Origin: Pseudorhodobacter antarcticus
Lineage (GTDB): Bacteria > Pseudomonadota > Alphaproteobacteria > Rhodobacterales > Rhodobacteraceae
DNA length: 15,461 bases
Assembly (NCBI GenBank): GCA_945860375.1
Contig: CAMAQR010000074.1
Span: 1 to 15,461 of the forward strand
Direction: 5' to 3'
In this document: positions 1 to 8,048 of the stretch, one piece after another
Layout: the number at the start of each line of letters is the position of its first letter
How positions within the stretch are numbered: the first letter of the stretch is position 1
Notes under the pieces: model-generated
Databases searched by the model: none
The model's input: only the letters and a program-made list of their open reading frames with translations
Told to the model about the DNA's origin: nothing
Made by a program: the position numbers and the translations under genes

Positions 1-25
1 TGTCTGGCGCACCCCGATGACAGGG

Positions 26-1660
26 TCACATCCCCAACGACGCCTTATAGAGCGCAATCTGGCTGTCACGGCCGATCTGGTCGGTGATCTTCTCCCAAGC
101 CGCAGCGATGGCATCTGCGGTTTCCTGTGCCGATTTGTACTGCCCGGAATAGCCTTTGGCCAATTCATCCTCGGCCACCGAGTAATACTGGAAGATCCCC
201 GGAATCCGCGGTTCAATCGCGGCGTTGGGGTGGTTGTAGCTGTCGGCGTTGGACCCAAGGTAGTCCTCGACAAAGGCCTTGTCATAGCCTGCCGCCGCCC
301 ATTCCTCATACTGGAAGTGGCTGTTGCGGTAGGGTTGGAAGCCCGACGGATAGGCCGCCGTCCACAAGGACAGATCCTTGCCGCCCAGATGCGCCGCTGC
401 CGACCATGCTGCCTTGCGCTTTTTCTCATCGGCGGAAACCCGGTTGGTGACGTAAACGCCCCAGCCCAGATAGGCCATGTTCGGCGCCTCGTTGTAGGTT
501 TCTTCCCAAGCCCCGGTGGCCGAGTTGTACACTTTGTCCGAGCCGGGGTTGATGCCAAAGCCCACCACATCGCCCACGACCGAGCTGTCAGAGGTGCGCG
601 CAGACGAACCAACGTCGCCCCACCATGTCAGCATCGACCCCGTGCCAGCCAGGAACTGCGAAAACGCGGTCGTGCCCGGATCGGCGTTGATCTGGTCGGC
701 CGGATAGGCCCCCGGTGTCGCGATCAGATCCATCACGTCTTGAATGGCCTGTACCCAAGCCGGGTTGTTGACACGCGGCTTCATGGTGTCGGCGTCAAAC
801 AGCCATGCCGGATCGGAAGGATGCTTGGCATAGGCAGCAGCGCGGTTTTCAAGGAAGTAGAAACCGAACCCACCCCAACCCTTCAACGGGTCCAGATAGC
901 CAAACGCAGGCAGACCGGTCAGCGGATCGGTCTGGCCGATCACAGCCTTGGACGCCGCATTGACCTGCTGCCAGGTTTTCGGCACTTCGGCCCCGCCAAT
1001 CGCGCCTTCGCCGAAGTAATCCTTGCGATAGGCAAAGGTGTGGCAATCGCCGTCGATGGTGATGCGGTAGGTCTTGCCGCCCCAAGTGCCGACCGGGGCC
1101 TTGAGGTAGTTCACATAGTCGTCCATCTCGATCTGGGTCTTGACCCAATCGGGCATCTCATCCAGCAGGCCTTTGCCTGCGGTGTCACCTTCGAACGGTG
1201 CGCCCATTTCGATGATGTCGAAATCCACGGTTCCGGTGGCAATCGCCTGTTGCAGGCGCGGGTTGTAGTCGGCCTGCGCAAGGTCGATCCAGTTGATCTT
1301 GGCCCCGGTGTAGGTTTCCCACGACTTCAGGAAGCCACGGAACAACAGGTTGTGCAGGTTCTGGTTGTTCAGACCCATGAAGGTCAGCTCAACCCCGGCA
1401 AACTCACCCTCGGCCACATTGGCCTTGGTGGCGCCAAGGCACAGCTCTCCGACCTTTTGCCAATCGGCATCGGTCGGGCTGCCGTTGCCCACGCCCGGAA
1501 TCGCCAGAATCTGTGCGCGCACCGATTCTTGCGCCGCCGCGGGGCCGTAACCCATCACGCGCGGCATCGCGGCCATCGCACCCAGAATGGTCGCCCCTTG
1601 CAGCATGCCACGGCGGCTGAGCTTCGCCTGCATCGCTGCCTTGTAAATTTCAACCTTCAC
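26..1660 (-). CDS. ABC transporter sugar-binding protein with Tat-type signal peptide
   Basis: Periplasmic substrate-binding component of a carbohydrate ABC importer, extracellular solute-binding family 1 (COG1653-like). The product is 544 aa from a GTG at 1660, preceded by a clear GGGAG at 1668-1672 with 7-nt spacing; an in-frame ATG nine codons later (1633) is the alternative. The N-terminus carries a twin-arginine motif, SRRGML (residues 15-20), then a hydrophobic stretch and a likely AAA|QE cleavage site near residue 43, so export by Tat is predicted. It is longer than the usual 400-450 aa of the family and resembles the long polyol/glycerol-type binding proteins of Rhizobiales and Rhodobacterales. 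The C-terminus is rich in aromatic residues and binding-cleft-like. It ends 25 bp from the window edge, so permease genes probably follow to the left. It is divergent from the ATPase gene, with the shared operator at 1843-1858 between them. Family certain; substrate unknown. Confidence 0.9.
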   Translation of the reverse strand: MKVEIYKAAMQAKLSRRGMLQGATILGAMAAMPRVMGYGPAAAQESVRAQILAIPGVGNGSPTDADWQKVGELCLGATKANVAEGEFAGVELTFMGLNNQNLHNLLFRGFLKSWETYTGAKINWIDLAQADYNPRLQQAIATGTVDFDIIEMGAPFEGDTAGKGLLDEMPDWVKTQIEMDDYVNYLKAPVGTWGGKTYRITIDGDCHTFAYRKDYFGEGAIGGAEVPKTWQQVNAASKAVIGQTDPLTGLPAFGYLDPLKGWGGFGFYFLENRAAAYAKHPSDPAWLFDADTMKPRVNNPAWVQAIQDVMDLIATPGAYPADQINADPGTTAFSQFLAGTGSMLTWWGDVGSSARTSDSSVVGDVVGFGINPGSDKVYNSATGAWEETYNEAPNMAYLGWGVYVTNRVSADEKKRKAAWSAAAHLGGKDLSLWTAAYPSGFQPYRNSHFQYEEWAAAGYDKAFVEDYLGSNADSYNHPNAAIEPRIPGIFQYYSVAEDELAKGYSGQYKSAQETADAIAAAWEKITDQIGRDSQIALYKASLGM

Positions 1661-1842
1661 GAGGTTTCTCCCTATCTTTTGCCCTCTGCGGCCATCGACC
1701 GGGGCGTTTGCGTGATGTTCAAAGCTGGAATGGAATGCGCCAAATCCCGATCCACGACCGGCGCGCGTTGCAGGGCCTCCCCTCCCATTTACGCTTTCCC
1801 CAAGGGCAGCTTGGCGCGGGGTTGGGGCCATGTCAAGATTCT

Positions 1843-1858
1843 AACATGTTAGTATGTT
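1843..1858. promoter_or_regulatory. GntR-type operator O1 between binding protein and ATPase genes
   Basis: AACATGTTAGTATGTT differs at two positions from the perfect 16-bp palindrome at 10852-10867 that overlaps the GntR gene start. A 12-bp perfect palindrome, CTAACATGTTAG, sits at 1841-1852 within it. It lies 61 bp before the ATPase start and 182 bp before the binding-protein start, so it can serve both directions. A perfect TTGACA -35 box is read on the minus strand at 1831-1836, six bases from the operator; the matching -10 (CAAGCT at 1808-1813) is weak. Apart from this, the 1661-1919 gap shows only the two ribosome binding sites. The assignment to the GntR protein is inferred from the shared motif. 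Confidence 0.75.
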
Positions 1859-1919
1859 CAGCAGATAGACAGGCCCGCCCCCCTTCGCTACTGCTTTGGA
1901 AAAGGTATGGAGAAGTGGC

Positions 1920-2972
1920 ATGGCCGAAGTGACAATCCGCGATTTGCGCAAGTCTTATGGTGCGGCCCAAGTGATCCATGGGCTGAACCTTGACATTGCC
2001 GACGGCGAATTTGTGGTGCTGGTTGGCCCGTCGGGTTGCGGCAAATCCACCCTGCTGCGGATGATTGCCGGGCTGGAGGAAGTGACGGCGGGCGATGTGT
2101 TGATCGGCCCGCGCCGGGTGAACAACCTGCCGCCGTCGGAACGTGATATTGCCATGGTATTCCAGAACTATGCGCTTTACCCGCACAAGACCGTGGCCGC
2201 CAACATGGGCTTTGCGCTGAAAATGCGCGGGATGGACAAGGCGGCGGTGCGCGCCAAGGTCGAACGCGCGGCCGAGGTCTTGGGGCTGACCCCCTACCTT
2301 GATCGCTTTCCGCGCGCCCTCTCGGGCGGCCAGCGTCAACGCGTGGCGATGGGCCGCGCGATTGTGCGCGACCCGCAGGTGTTCCTGTTTGACGAGCCGC
2401 TGTCGAACCTTGACGCCAAGCTGCGCGTGCAGATGCGTACCGAAATCAAAGAGTTGCACCTGCGGCTGAAGACCACCACCGTCTATGTGACCCATGATCA
2501 GATCGAAGCGATGACCATGGCCGACAAGATCGTCGTCATGCAAGGCGGGCGCATCGAACAGGTCGGCGCCCCGTTGGAGTTGTATGACCGCCCGGCGAAT
2601 GTGTTTGTCGCGTCCTTCATCGGATCGCCCGCGATGAACCTGATCGATGGGGTGGTGTCGGGCGGCATGGTCGATGTGGCGGGGGCGCGGCTGGCGCTGC
2701 CGCCGGGGTCTGCGGCGGTTGAGGGTCAGGCCGTGGTTTACGGCATCCGCCCCGAAACCTTTGCCGTGGCGGATCAGGGCCTTGCGGGCATCATTGCCGT
2801 GGTCGAACCCACGGGGTCCGAAACCCATGTCGTGGTGCGCCTTGCCGGGCGCGAGGTGACAGCGGTGTTCCGTGACCGGGTGACGATGCGCCCCGGCGAT
2901 GCGATCACCTTGGCCCCGGATGCAGGTCAGGCGCATCTGTTTGACAAGGCGTCCGGGCAACGGCTCACTTGA
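1920..2972 (+). CDS. Sugar ABC transporter ATP-binding protein (MalK/UgpC family)
   Basis: Cytoplasmic ATPase that powers uptake of the sugar bound by the divergent periplasmic protein. The 350-aa product has every ABC signature: Walker [10 protein letters not shown] (36-44), Q-loop Gln82, signature LSGGQRQ (134-140), Walker B VFLFDEP (154-160), H-loop His192 and D-loop SNLDAK. A C-terminal regulatory region of the TOBE/MalK type follows FIGSPAMN near residue 233. Start chosen at the ATG at 1920, which has GGAG at 1909-1912 (7 nt upstream) and gives the normal MalK-like N-terminus; an ATG eight codons earlier (1896) lacks support. It begins a plus-strand operon with the FucU-type gene 45 bp downstream. 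The permeases are not beside it; they must lie left of the window, so the transporter is encoded on both arms of a divergent promoter. Family certain; specific sugar unknown. Confidence 0.95.
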   Translation: MAEVTIRDLRKSYGAAQVIHGLNLDIADGEFVVLVGPSGCGKSTLLRMIAGLEEVTAGDVLIGPRRVNNLPPSERDIAMVFQNYALYPHKTVAANMGFALKMRGMDKAAVRAKVERAAEVLGLTPYLDRFPRALSGGQRQRVAMGRAIVRDPQVFLFDEPLSNLDAKLRVQMRTEIKELHLRLKTTTVYVTHDQIEAMTMADKIVVMQGGRIEQVGAPLELYDRPANVFVASFIGSPAMNLIDGVVSGGMVDVAGARLALPPGSAAVEGQAVVYGIRPETFAVADQGLAGIIAVVEPTGSETHVVVRLAGREVTAVFRDRVTMRPGDAITLAPDAGQAHLFDKASGQRLT

Positions 2973-3017
2973 CCATCCGGTCAAATCCGGCACATTCTGA
3001 CGCAAAAGGAGGGCATC

Positions 3018-3470
3018 ATGCTCAAAGGAATTGATCCACGGCTGAACGCAGAGGTGCTGGGCTGTTTGCGCGCCATGGGGCACGGCGATGTGCTGATCCT
3101 GTGCGACACCAATTTTCCCGCCGAGTCCGTGGCCCGCGCCACCGTGTCGGGCAAATTGTTGCGGATGGACAATCTGACCGCCGGACAGGCCGCGCAGGCG
3201 ATCTTGTCGGTATATCCACTGGATACATTTGTGCCAGACTTTGCGGGCCGCATGGAAATGGTCGGTGCCCCTGATGAAATCCCCCCCGTACAGGCAGAGG
3301 TACAGGCTGAAATCAACGCCGCCGAAGGGTCAGATCGCCCAATGATCCCGATTGAGCGTTTCGCCTTCTATGACATGGCCCGCGCCGCCTATGCGGTGAT
3401 CCAGACCGGTGAGCGGCGGTTTTACGGCTGCTTTATGTTGCGCAAGGGTGTGATCCCTCCAGAGGCCTGA
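3018..3470 (+). CDS. fucU: RbsD/FucU-family sugar mutarotase (FucU-like)
   Basis: Predicted cytoplasmic mutarotase that interconverts alpha and beta anomers of an imported sugar. The 150-aa length fits FucU/RbsD. The GHGD motif with the conserved histidine (His22) is at 21-24. The C-terminal part (RFAFYDMARAAY near 114-125, then ERRFYGCFMLRKGV at 132-145) resembles FucU more than the RbsD pyranase. An excellent ribosome binding site, AAGGAGGG, is 5 nt before the ATG. It is the second gene of the plus operon (ATPase - mutarotase - kinase), with 3 nt to the next gene, so the operon couples uptake, anomer equilibration and phosphorylation. The FucU likeness agrees with the fucose/arabinose-type dehydrogenase at 8049, but the real substrate is not proven. 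Confidence 0.85.
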   Translation: MLKGIDPRLNAEVLGCLRAMGHGDVLILCDTNFPAESVARATVSGKLLRMDNLTAGQAAQAILSVYPLDTFVPDFAGRMEMVGAPDEIPPVQAEVQAEINAAEGSDRPMIPIERFAFYDMARAAYAVIQTGERRFYGCFMLRKGVIPPEA

Positions 3471-3473
3471 CCC

Positions 3474-4397
3474 ATGAAACCCATTGTTATCCTTGGCATC
3501 TTTGTCGCCGACACCGCCTACCGCGCCGCACGGCAACCCAAGATGGGCGAAACCATCCTTGGCAATTCCTTCGTGCTGGGGCCGGGGGGCAAAGGATCGA
3601 ACCAGTCGGTCGCCGCCGCCATGGCCGGGGGCCGCACCCATTTCATCACCCGTCTGGGCGATGACGCCTTTGCCGATATCGCCCGGACAACCTGGGCAAA
3701 AGCAGGCGTGCTTGCCGAAGTGACCATAGACGCCGACAGCTACACCGGGGCCGCCTATATCTTCATCGAAGAGGCAACGGGCAACAACGCCATCATCGTC
3801 GCGCCAGGGGCTGCGGGCCGGGTTTCGGTTCAAGATGTCGAGGCCAAGGCAGAGTTGATCGCGCAGGCAGCGGTCTTCGTGACGCAGTTGGAACAGCCGA
3901 TCCCCGCCGCCAAACGCGGCTTGCAGATTGCCCGCGCGGCGGGGGTGACGACAATCTTGAACCCCGCCCCGGCAGCCAGCCTTGGCGATGACATTCTGGC
4001 GCTGTGCGATTTCGTGACGCCGAACGAAACCGAGGCCGAGGCGTTGACCGGGCTGCCGGTGACCTCGATTGCCGAAGCGGAAATCGCGGCCGACGCCTTG
4101 CTCGGCCGGGGCGTCGGGGCGGTGGTGATCACGCTGGGCGACAAAGGCGCGCTTTACCGCGACCGCAGCCGTTCGGTGCATGTGCCGGTGATTTCGGCAG
4201 GGCCCGTGGTGGAAACCACCGGCGCGGGCGATGCCTTCAACGGCGGCTTTGCTGTGGCGTTGTCGGAAGGCCGGGATGTGGTTGATGCCGTGCGCTTTGG
4301 CTGTGCCACGGCGGGCATTTCGGTGACGCGGGCGGGCACGGCACCCTCGATGCCGTCGCGGGCCGAAATCGACGCCTTGCTCGCGCGCGGTGCATAA
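3474..4397 (+). CDS. PfkB-family sugar kinase (ribokinase-like)
   Basis: Cytoplasmic ATP-dependent sugar kinase of the ribokinase/PfkB family, 307 aa as usual. Visible motifs are the N-terminal GPGGKGSNQSVAAA (36-49, first PfkB signature) and GAGDAFNGGF (250-259, second signature) with the catalytic base Asp253 and the anion-hole glycines. The N-terminal substrate-contact segment reads GIFVADTAY with Asp13, where classical ribokinases have an N-x-D motif, so sugar preference may differ from ribose. Start ATG at 3474, 3 nt after the mutarotase stop, with AGAGG a few bases upstream inside that gene. The operon position argues for phosphorylating the anomer supplied by the mutarotase. It could be a ribokinase, a deoxyribokinase or a ketose kinase; I cannot choose. 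Confidence 0.9.
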   Translation: MKPIVILGIFVADTAYRAARQPKMGETILGNSFVLGPGGKGSNQSVAAAMAGGRTHFITRLGDDAFADIARTTWAKAGVLAEVTIDADSYTGAAYIFIEEATGNNAIIVAPGAAGRVSVQDVEAKAELIAQAAVFVTQLEQPIPAAKRGLQIARAAGVTTILNPAPAASLGDDILALCDFVTPNETEAEALTGLPVTSIAEAEIAADALLGRGVGAVVITLGDKGALYRDRSRSVHVPVISAGPVVETTGAGDAFNGGFAVALSEGRDVVDAVRFGCATAGISVTRAGTAPSMPSRAEIDALLARGA

Positions 4398-4573
4398 GCG
4401 GGTCGGCAAGGGCCGGCCCTAACCTGCCCAAGGCCCTTGGGACACCGAGCGTGGGGTGGCTGCGGTCGCCTCCGGTTGGCCGGACTTCAAGACTTCCGGC
4501 ACGGATGCTTTTGGGACAGATGAAACCGGTCGCCTTTTTAGGGGTGCGCCCTGTCTGACCAAATGTGGCGGTT
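4398..4573. other. Convergent gap between the two kinase genes, with two inverted repeats
   Basis: This 176-bp stretch separates the ends of two converging operons. It holds an 8-bp inverted repeat, CAAGGGCC (4407-4414) and GGCCCTTG (4432-4439), with a 17-nt loop, and a 6-bp stem GCCGGA/TCCGGC (4479-4484 and 4495-4500). Neither is followed by a proper T run, although CTTTTT appears at about 4532-4537. They may form a bidirectional, possibly Rho-assisted, transcription end. No gene is seen. Confidence 0.4.
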
Positions 4574-6067
4574 TCAGCGACCCATTGCCAAAGCCTGCGC
4601 GATGTCACGGGTCTGGCTGTAAAGCTGCCGCCACAGCGGGTATTGGCGGGCATAGACCGGCTCGGCCACCGGATGCACCACCCTTGCCTGCGGGTTCCAT
4701 CGGACAATATCGGCAGGCTGGACACGTCCAACCGCCAGCGCCGCCAGAAACGCATCGCCATAGCTGGCCCCGATGGTCTTTTCCGCCACGATCTGCGCCA
4801 CGCCGCCCAGATCAGACGTGGCCTGCATCCAGACCGCATTCTGCGTGCCGCCCCCCACCGCCAACACCCGCGCTGGAGCCGCACCCAGATCGCGGCAGGT
4901 GTCCATCACATGAGCGGTGCCGCAGGCAATGCCTTCGCAGACCGCCCGGAACAGATCGCCGCGCCTGTGGGTCAGGTTCAGCCCGAAGAACGCACCGACC
5001 GCAAGCGGATCGTGGATCGGCGTGCGCTCTCCCGAGAAATAGGGCAGGCACAGCAACCCTTTCGCGCCCTTGGGACTGTCCGCCGCCTCTGCCGCAAGCT
5101 GCGCAAAAGCATCGGCCCCAAGATCGCGCGCGAACTGGTCGCGGAACCAATGGGTCAGGGTGCCCGAAGTCGCCAGCCCCGCCATCGACGCATGCTGGCC
5201 CGGATAAAGCCAAGGCGCATACCACAGGCGCGGATCGCGCACCGGGTCCGCCGTGATCTGGATGATGAAGATGGTCGAGCCATACATCATCATCATCTCG
5301 CCCGGGTCTTTCACCCCCACCGACACCGCCTCAGCCGCCGCATCAATGGTGCCGACAGTCACGGGCGTGCCCTCCGCCAACCCGGTTTCAGCAGCCGCCC
5401 TTGCCGTCACACGGCCCGCAATTTCGCTGGACCAGGCAAGGCGCGGCAGGCGCGCCAGCGGCAGAATATCGGGGGCCAGATCATCGGCCCAGGCCTGTCG
5501 GTTCACATCGTAAAGCGGTGAGAAATTGGCGGCAGTGTAGTGGTCGATGACATAATTGCCGGTCAGCTTCCACGTCAGGTAAGGCGTGGCCGACAGCACC
5601 ATCGCGGTCTGCGCATAAATCTCGGGCCGTTGGTGTTTCAGCCACAGGATCTTGGGGCCCACCGATTGCGACGTCAACGCATTGCCACAGCGCGCCATGA
5701 TCCGGTCGGCCCCGATGCGGTCGGTCAGCTCGGTGATCTGCGCCGCAGCACGGGTGTCCACGCCGTAAAGAACCGCGTTCATCAAGGGGGTGCCCGCCGC
5801 ATCGACGGGCAGCATGCAGGGGCCGATGGCGGAACAGGCTATGGCAACAATCTCTTCAGGTGATACCTGCGATGTCGCCAACAATGCCTTGGCAATATGA
5901 ACAAAATCGCCCCACCAATCCTGCTCGGCGTTGTGTTCGGCCCAGCCTGGTTGTGGCACCAGCATCTTATGCGCCCGCGCGGCCTGTGCCACGATCCGCC
6001 CCGCGCCATCGACCAGCACGCCCTTGGTCTCAAACGTGCCGATGTCGATGCCCAGCGTGTAGCTCAT
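4574..6067 (-). CDS. FGGY-family carbohydrate kinase (xylulokinase-like)
   Basis: ATP-dependent kinase of the FGGY family, which usually phosphorylates ketoses or polyols in the cytoplasm. The 497-aa product is full length. The N-terminal phosphate-1 loop is DIGTFETKG (8-16). The probable catalytic base is Asp242 in TIDAAAEAVSVG, the position of the xylulokinase DNAAGA motif. The C-terminal signature FSGERTP (344-350) is followed by a DP-x-A-x-GAFFGL stretch typical of xylulokinase-like members, and the adenosine motif VGGGTQN is at 404-410. Its ATG shares four bases (ATGA, 6064-6067) with the stop of the upstream M42 gene, and a GGGGGG run serves as ribosome binding site, so translation is coupled. 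Last gene of the BtpA-M42-FGGY operon. Substrate not determined; a ketose made by the isomerase at 9144 is a reasonable guess. Confidence 0.92.
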   Translation of the reverse strand: MSYTLGIDIGTFETKGVLVDGAGRIVAQAARAHKMLVPQPGWAEHNAEQDWWGDFVHIAKALLATSQVSPEEIVAIACSAIGPCMLPVDAAGTPLMNAVLYGVDTRAAAQITELTDRIGADRIMARCGNALTSQSVGPKILWLKHQRPEIYAQTAMVLSATPYLTWKLTGNYVIDHYTAANFSPLYDVNRQAWADDLAPDILPLARLPRLAWSSEIAGRVTARAAAETGLAEGTPVTVGTIDAAAEAVSVGVKDPGEMMMMYGSTIFIIQITADPVRDPRLWYAPWLYPGQHASMAGLATSGTLTHWFRDQFARDLGADAFAQLAAEAADSPKGAKGLLCLPYFSGERTPIHDPLAVGAFFGLNLTHRRGDLFRAVCEGIACGTAHVMDTCRDLGAAPARVLAVGGGTQNAVWMQATSDLGGVAQIVAEKTIGASYGDAFLAALAVGRVQPADIVRWNPQARVVHPVAEPVYARQYPLWRQLYSQTRDIAQALAMGR

Positions 6068-7152
6068 CGCACCCCCCGCGACAGATCAAAGCCGGGCGTG
6101 ATGCGCGACAGTGCCGCGTTCAGCAGCGTGACCAACCCGGCAAGATCGCCCAGATCGACGACTTCCAAGGCGGAATGGCTGTAACGCATCGGAAAGCCCA
6201 CATCCAGACAGGCGACCCCTTCCGGTCCCATGAACTGGATATAGGACAGATCCGTCAAAGCCCCGGTATGGGCCGACCGCTGCAACGGCAGGCCCTGCGC
6301 CGCCGCCGCATCCTCCATCAACCTCACCAAGGCCGGGTGCGGAATAACCCCGTTCAAAGTGCCGCGCCCGTGGAAGGAATACAGCGACATGCCCGGCCCG
6401 GCCCCCATGGCGACCTCGCCGCGCGACGCCATATCCTGCGTATCGCAGGCCAGCAGCAGATCAATCTGCACCGCAATATCAGGGGCGCAGGCGGTGGCAG
6501 CAGGCAAGACCCCGCGCAGATTGTATTCCTCTTGCACCGACCAGACCAGATGCACCGTCGGCCCACCCGAACGTTCGTTCAGGCTTCGCGCCAACTCCAG
6601 CAACACAGCACATCCCGCCCGATCATCGACAGAAGTACCGGCAATCCGCCCGCCCGCCAATTCCAGCACGCGGGGAAGGTAGACCACGGGGCAGCCGATC
6701 TGCACGCCTGCCGCCAAGGCCTCATCACGCGTGGCAAACCCGGCGTCCACATACAATTCCTGATAGGGCACCACCCGGTATTTCTCATCCGGGCCGGTCG
6801 CATGGTGGCTCTTGTTGGCAATCACCCCCGGCAGATCGCCCTGCGCCGTGCAGATCAGCACCGCCTGCGCCGCCAAAGCCCGCTCCGGCACCCCGCCCAA
6901 GCGTTCCAGCCGGATCAGTCCCGTGTCCTCAACCTTGCGCACGACAAAGCCCAATTGGTCCATATGGGTGAAAACCATCACCGAAGGTGCGTCCGGGTCG
7001 CCCGGCAAGGTCGCCACCAGATTGCCCAAACGGTCAGAGCGATGCGCAATCCCGATGGCGTCCAGATGGCCCGCGATGCAGGCCGCAACGCGTTCTTCAT
7101 AGCCCGACAGGCCGGGGATCAACATCAATTCGGTCAACAGCGCCCGCATCAT
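6064..7152 (-). CDS. M42-family metallopeptidase (FrvX/SgcX-like)
   Basis: Zinc/cobalt-dependent aminopeptidase-fold enzyme of family M42, 362 aa, the normal length. The metal and catalytic residues appear intact: HMDQLGF (His63, Asp65), VDDRAG (Asp176/177), QEEYNLRG (Glu208/209), DLLLACD (231-237) and MRYSHSALE (His326). It should therefore be active rather than a decayed homologue. In enteric bacteria members lie inside PTS sugar operons (frvX, sgcX), and older annotations call them endoglucanases; a role in peptide breakdown has not explained that context. Here it is the middle gene of an operon, overlapping both neighbours by ATGA (7149-7152 and 6064-6067). The start is ATGATG, so either of two adjacent methionines may initiate. 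Family certain; true substrate (peptide, sugar-amino acid conjugate or other) open. Confidence 0.92.
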   Translation of the reverse strand: MMRALLTELMLIPGLSGYEERVAACIAGHLDAIGIAHRSDRLGNLVATLPGDPDAPSVMVFTHMDQLGFVVRKVEDTGLIRLERLGGVPERALAAQAVLICTAQGDLPGVIANKSHHATGPDEKYRVVPYQELYVDAGFATRDEALAAGVQIGCPVVYLPRVLELAGGRIAGTSVDDRAGCAVLLELARSLNERSGGPTVHLVWSVQEEYNLRGVLPAATACAPDIAVQIDLLLACDTQDMASRGEVAMGAGPGMSLYSFHGRGTLNGVIPHPALVRLMEDAAAAQGLPLQRSAHTGALTDLSYIQFMGPEGVACLDVGFPMRYSHSALEVVDLGDLAGLVTLLNAALSRITPGFDLSRGVR

Positions 7153-7958
7153 TGCCCCCGCACGGCGCGCACCCGGTCCATGAAATCACGCGCGCGCTCG
7201 GCATCCACCGCAGCCCATGTGTCGCCGCCCACCTTCAGGGCCGACCCCACGATGCAGCCATCCGCCACCCGCAAAACGTCGGCGACCGTGTCATGCTTGA
7301 CCCCGGTGTTGGCCAGCACCGGCGTGTGCGGCAACACCCGCTTGACCGCCTCAAGGTCTTCCATCCGCGCGGCCTCTCCAGTGATCGCGCCCGACACCAG
7401 AACCGCATCGGGAATGGAGGAGAACACCGCCGACCGCGCCCTGTCTGCCAAAGACCGAGGGTCCAAAGACCCGGCAAATTCGGCCGAAACGTTGTACAGT
7501 TTCACCACATCGCCCGCGCCCACCCGCTGGCCATAGCGCAGCGCCGCCCCGGCATCGGGCGCCCAGACCCCCATATCGCTGGCATAGGTGCCGGTGAAAA
7601 TCTCACGCACGAAAGCAGCACCCGTGGCCGCCGCCAGCGCCATCGTGGCCATCGGGTCCCACAGCACATTGACCCCAAACGGCACCACAATCTGATCGCG
7701 CAACCGCCCGATGACATAGGCCATGGTGGCAGTGCTGGCGGTATCGACGCGCAACTCATAAGGTCGGTCGTTTTCATTGCCAAACATCACCGCGTCAAAA
7801 CCCGCGGCCTGCAGCGCCGCCAGATCCGCCACGGCCCCGCGCAAGATCGCCTCGACCCCACCCTCGGCGTCATGCAACGGCGTGCCCGGCATCGCCCCCA
7901 GATGCACCATCGCAATCACCGGCTGTTTGCCGCCGAACACCTTGCTGAAACGTGACAT
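7149..7958 (-). CDS. BtpA/SgcQ-family TIM-barrel protein
   Basis: Member of the BtpA family (E. coli SgcQ), predicted (beta/alpha)8 barrel, 269 aa, full length. Family stretches seen are MVHLGAMPGTP (17-27), FGNENDRPY (59-67), FGVNVLWDP (94-102), FTGTYASDMGVW (121-132), VLANTGVKHD (214-223) and VGSALKVGGDTW (237-248); the last two look like the phosphate-binding end of a barrel. BtpA was named for photosystem I accumulation in cyanobacteria, but SgcQ members sit in sugar operons and no reaction is settled. First gene of the operon, with AGGGGG before the ATG and overlapping the M42 gene by 4 nt. The operator at 8014-8029 is 56 bp upstream. Its role in this sugar pathway, perhaps an aldolase- or epimerase-like step, is inference. 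Confidence 0.9.
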   Translation of the reverse strand: MSRFSKVFGGKQPVIAMVHLGAMPGTPLHDAEGGVEAILRGAVADLAALQAAGFDAVMFGNENDRPYELRVDTASTATMAYVIGRLRDQIVVPFGVNVLWDPMATMALAAATGAAFVREIFTGTYASDMGVWAPDAGAALRYGQRVGAGDVVKLYNVSAEFAGSLDPRSLADRARSAVFSSIPDAVLVSGAITGEAARMEDLEAVKRVLPHTPVLANTGVKHDTVADVLRVADGCIVGSALKVGGDTWAAVDAERARDFMDRVRAVRGQ

Positions 7959-8013
7959 TTAATCCCCCTGTTTGGACCGAGGCTAGCGCGAATGCCATTG
8001 GCCGGGAAGCCAG

Positions 8014-8029
8014 ATCATACTAGCATGTC
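8014..8029. promoter_or_regulatory. GntR-type operator O2 between BtpA and aldo/keto reductase genes
   Basis: ATCATACTAGCATGTC matches the perfect operator AACATGCTAGCATGTT at 13 of 16 positions, with the core CTAGCATGT intact, and is followed by AGCC as the other strong site is. It lies 19 bp before the preferred ATG of the reductase (plus) and 55 bp before the ATG of the BtpA gene (minus). The reverse strand reads TATGAT within the site, a possible -10 element that a bound repressor would cover. Function inferred from motif sharing and position. Confidence 0.7.
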
Positions 8030-8048
8030 AGCCAATCGTGGGGGCAAA

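Noticed and set aside
17..1852. Long plus-strand open frame opposite the sugar-binding protein
   Set aside because: It is a shadow of the GC-rich binding-protein gene: no recognisable domain, rich in Arg, Gly and His, no ribosome binding site, and it runs across the operator region.
4407..4439. Intrinsic terminator after the ribokinase-like gene
   Set aside because: The stem has a 17-nt loop and no following T run, so I list it only as an inverted repeat in the gap.
6064..7152. Endoglucanase annotation for the M42 gene
   Set aside because: Historical misnaming of the family; residues are those of a dinuclear metallopeptidase fold and no glycosidase motif is present.
5860..7536. Long plus-strand open frame opposite the M42 and BtpA genes
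   Set aside because: It spans parts of three well-supported minus-strand genes, and its Arg/Pro/Ser-rich composition is typical of antisense frames in GC-rich DNA.
7149..7958. Photosystem I biogenesis role for the BtpA-family protein
   Set aside because: The name comes from cyanobacteria; the operon here is a sugar operon and matches the SgcQ context.
7992..8048. Longer N-terminus for the aldo/keto reductase
   Set aside because: It would read through operator O2, has no ribosome binding site and adds residues not seen in the family.
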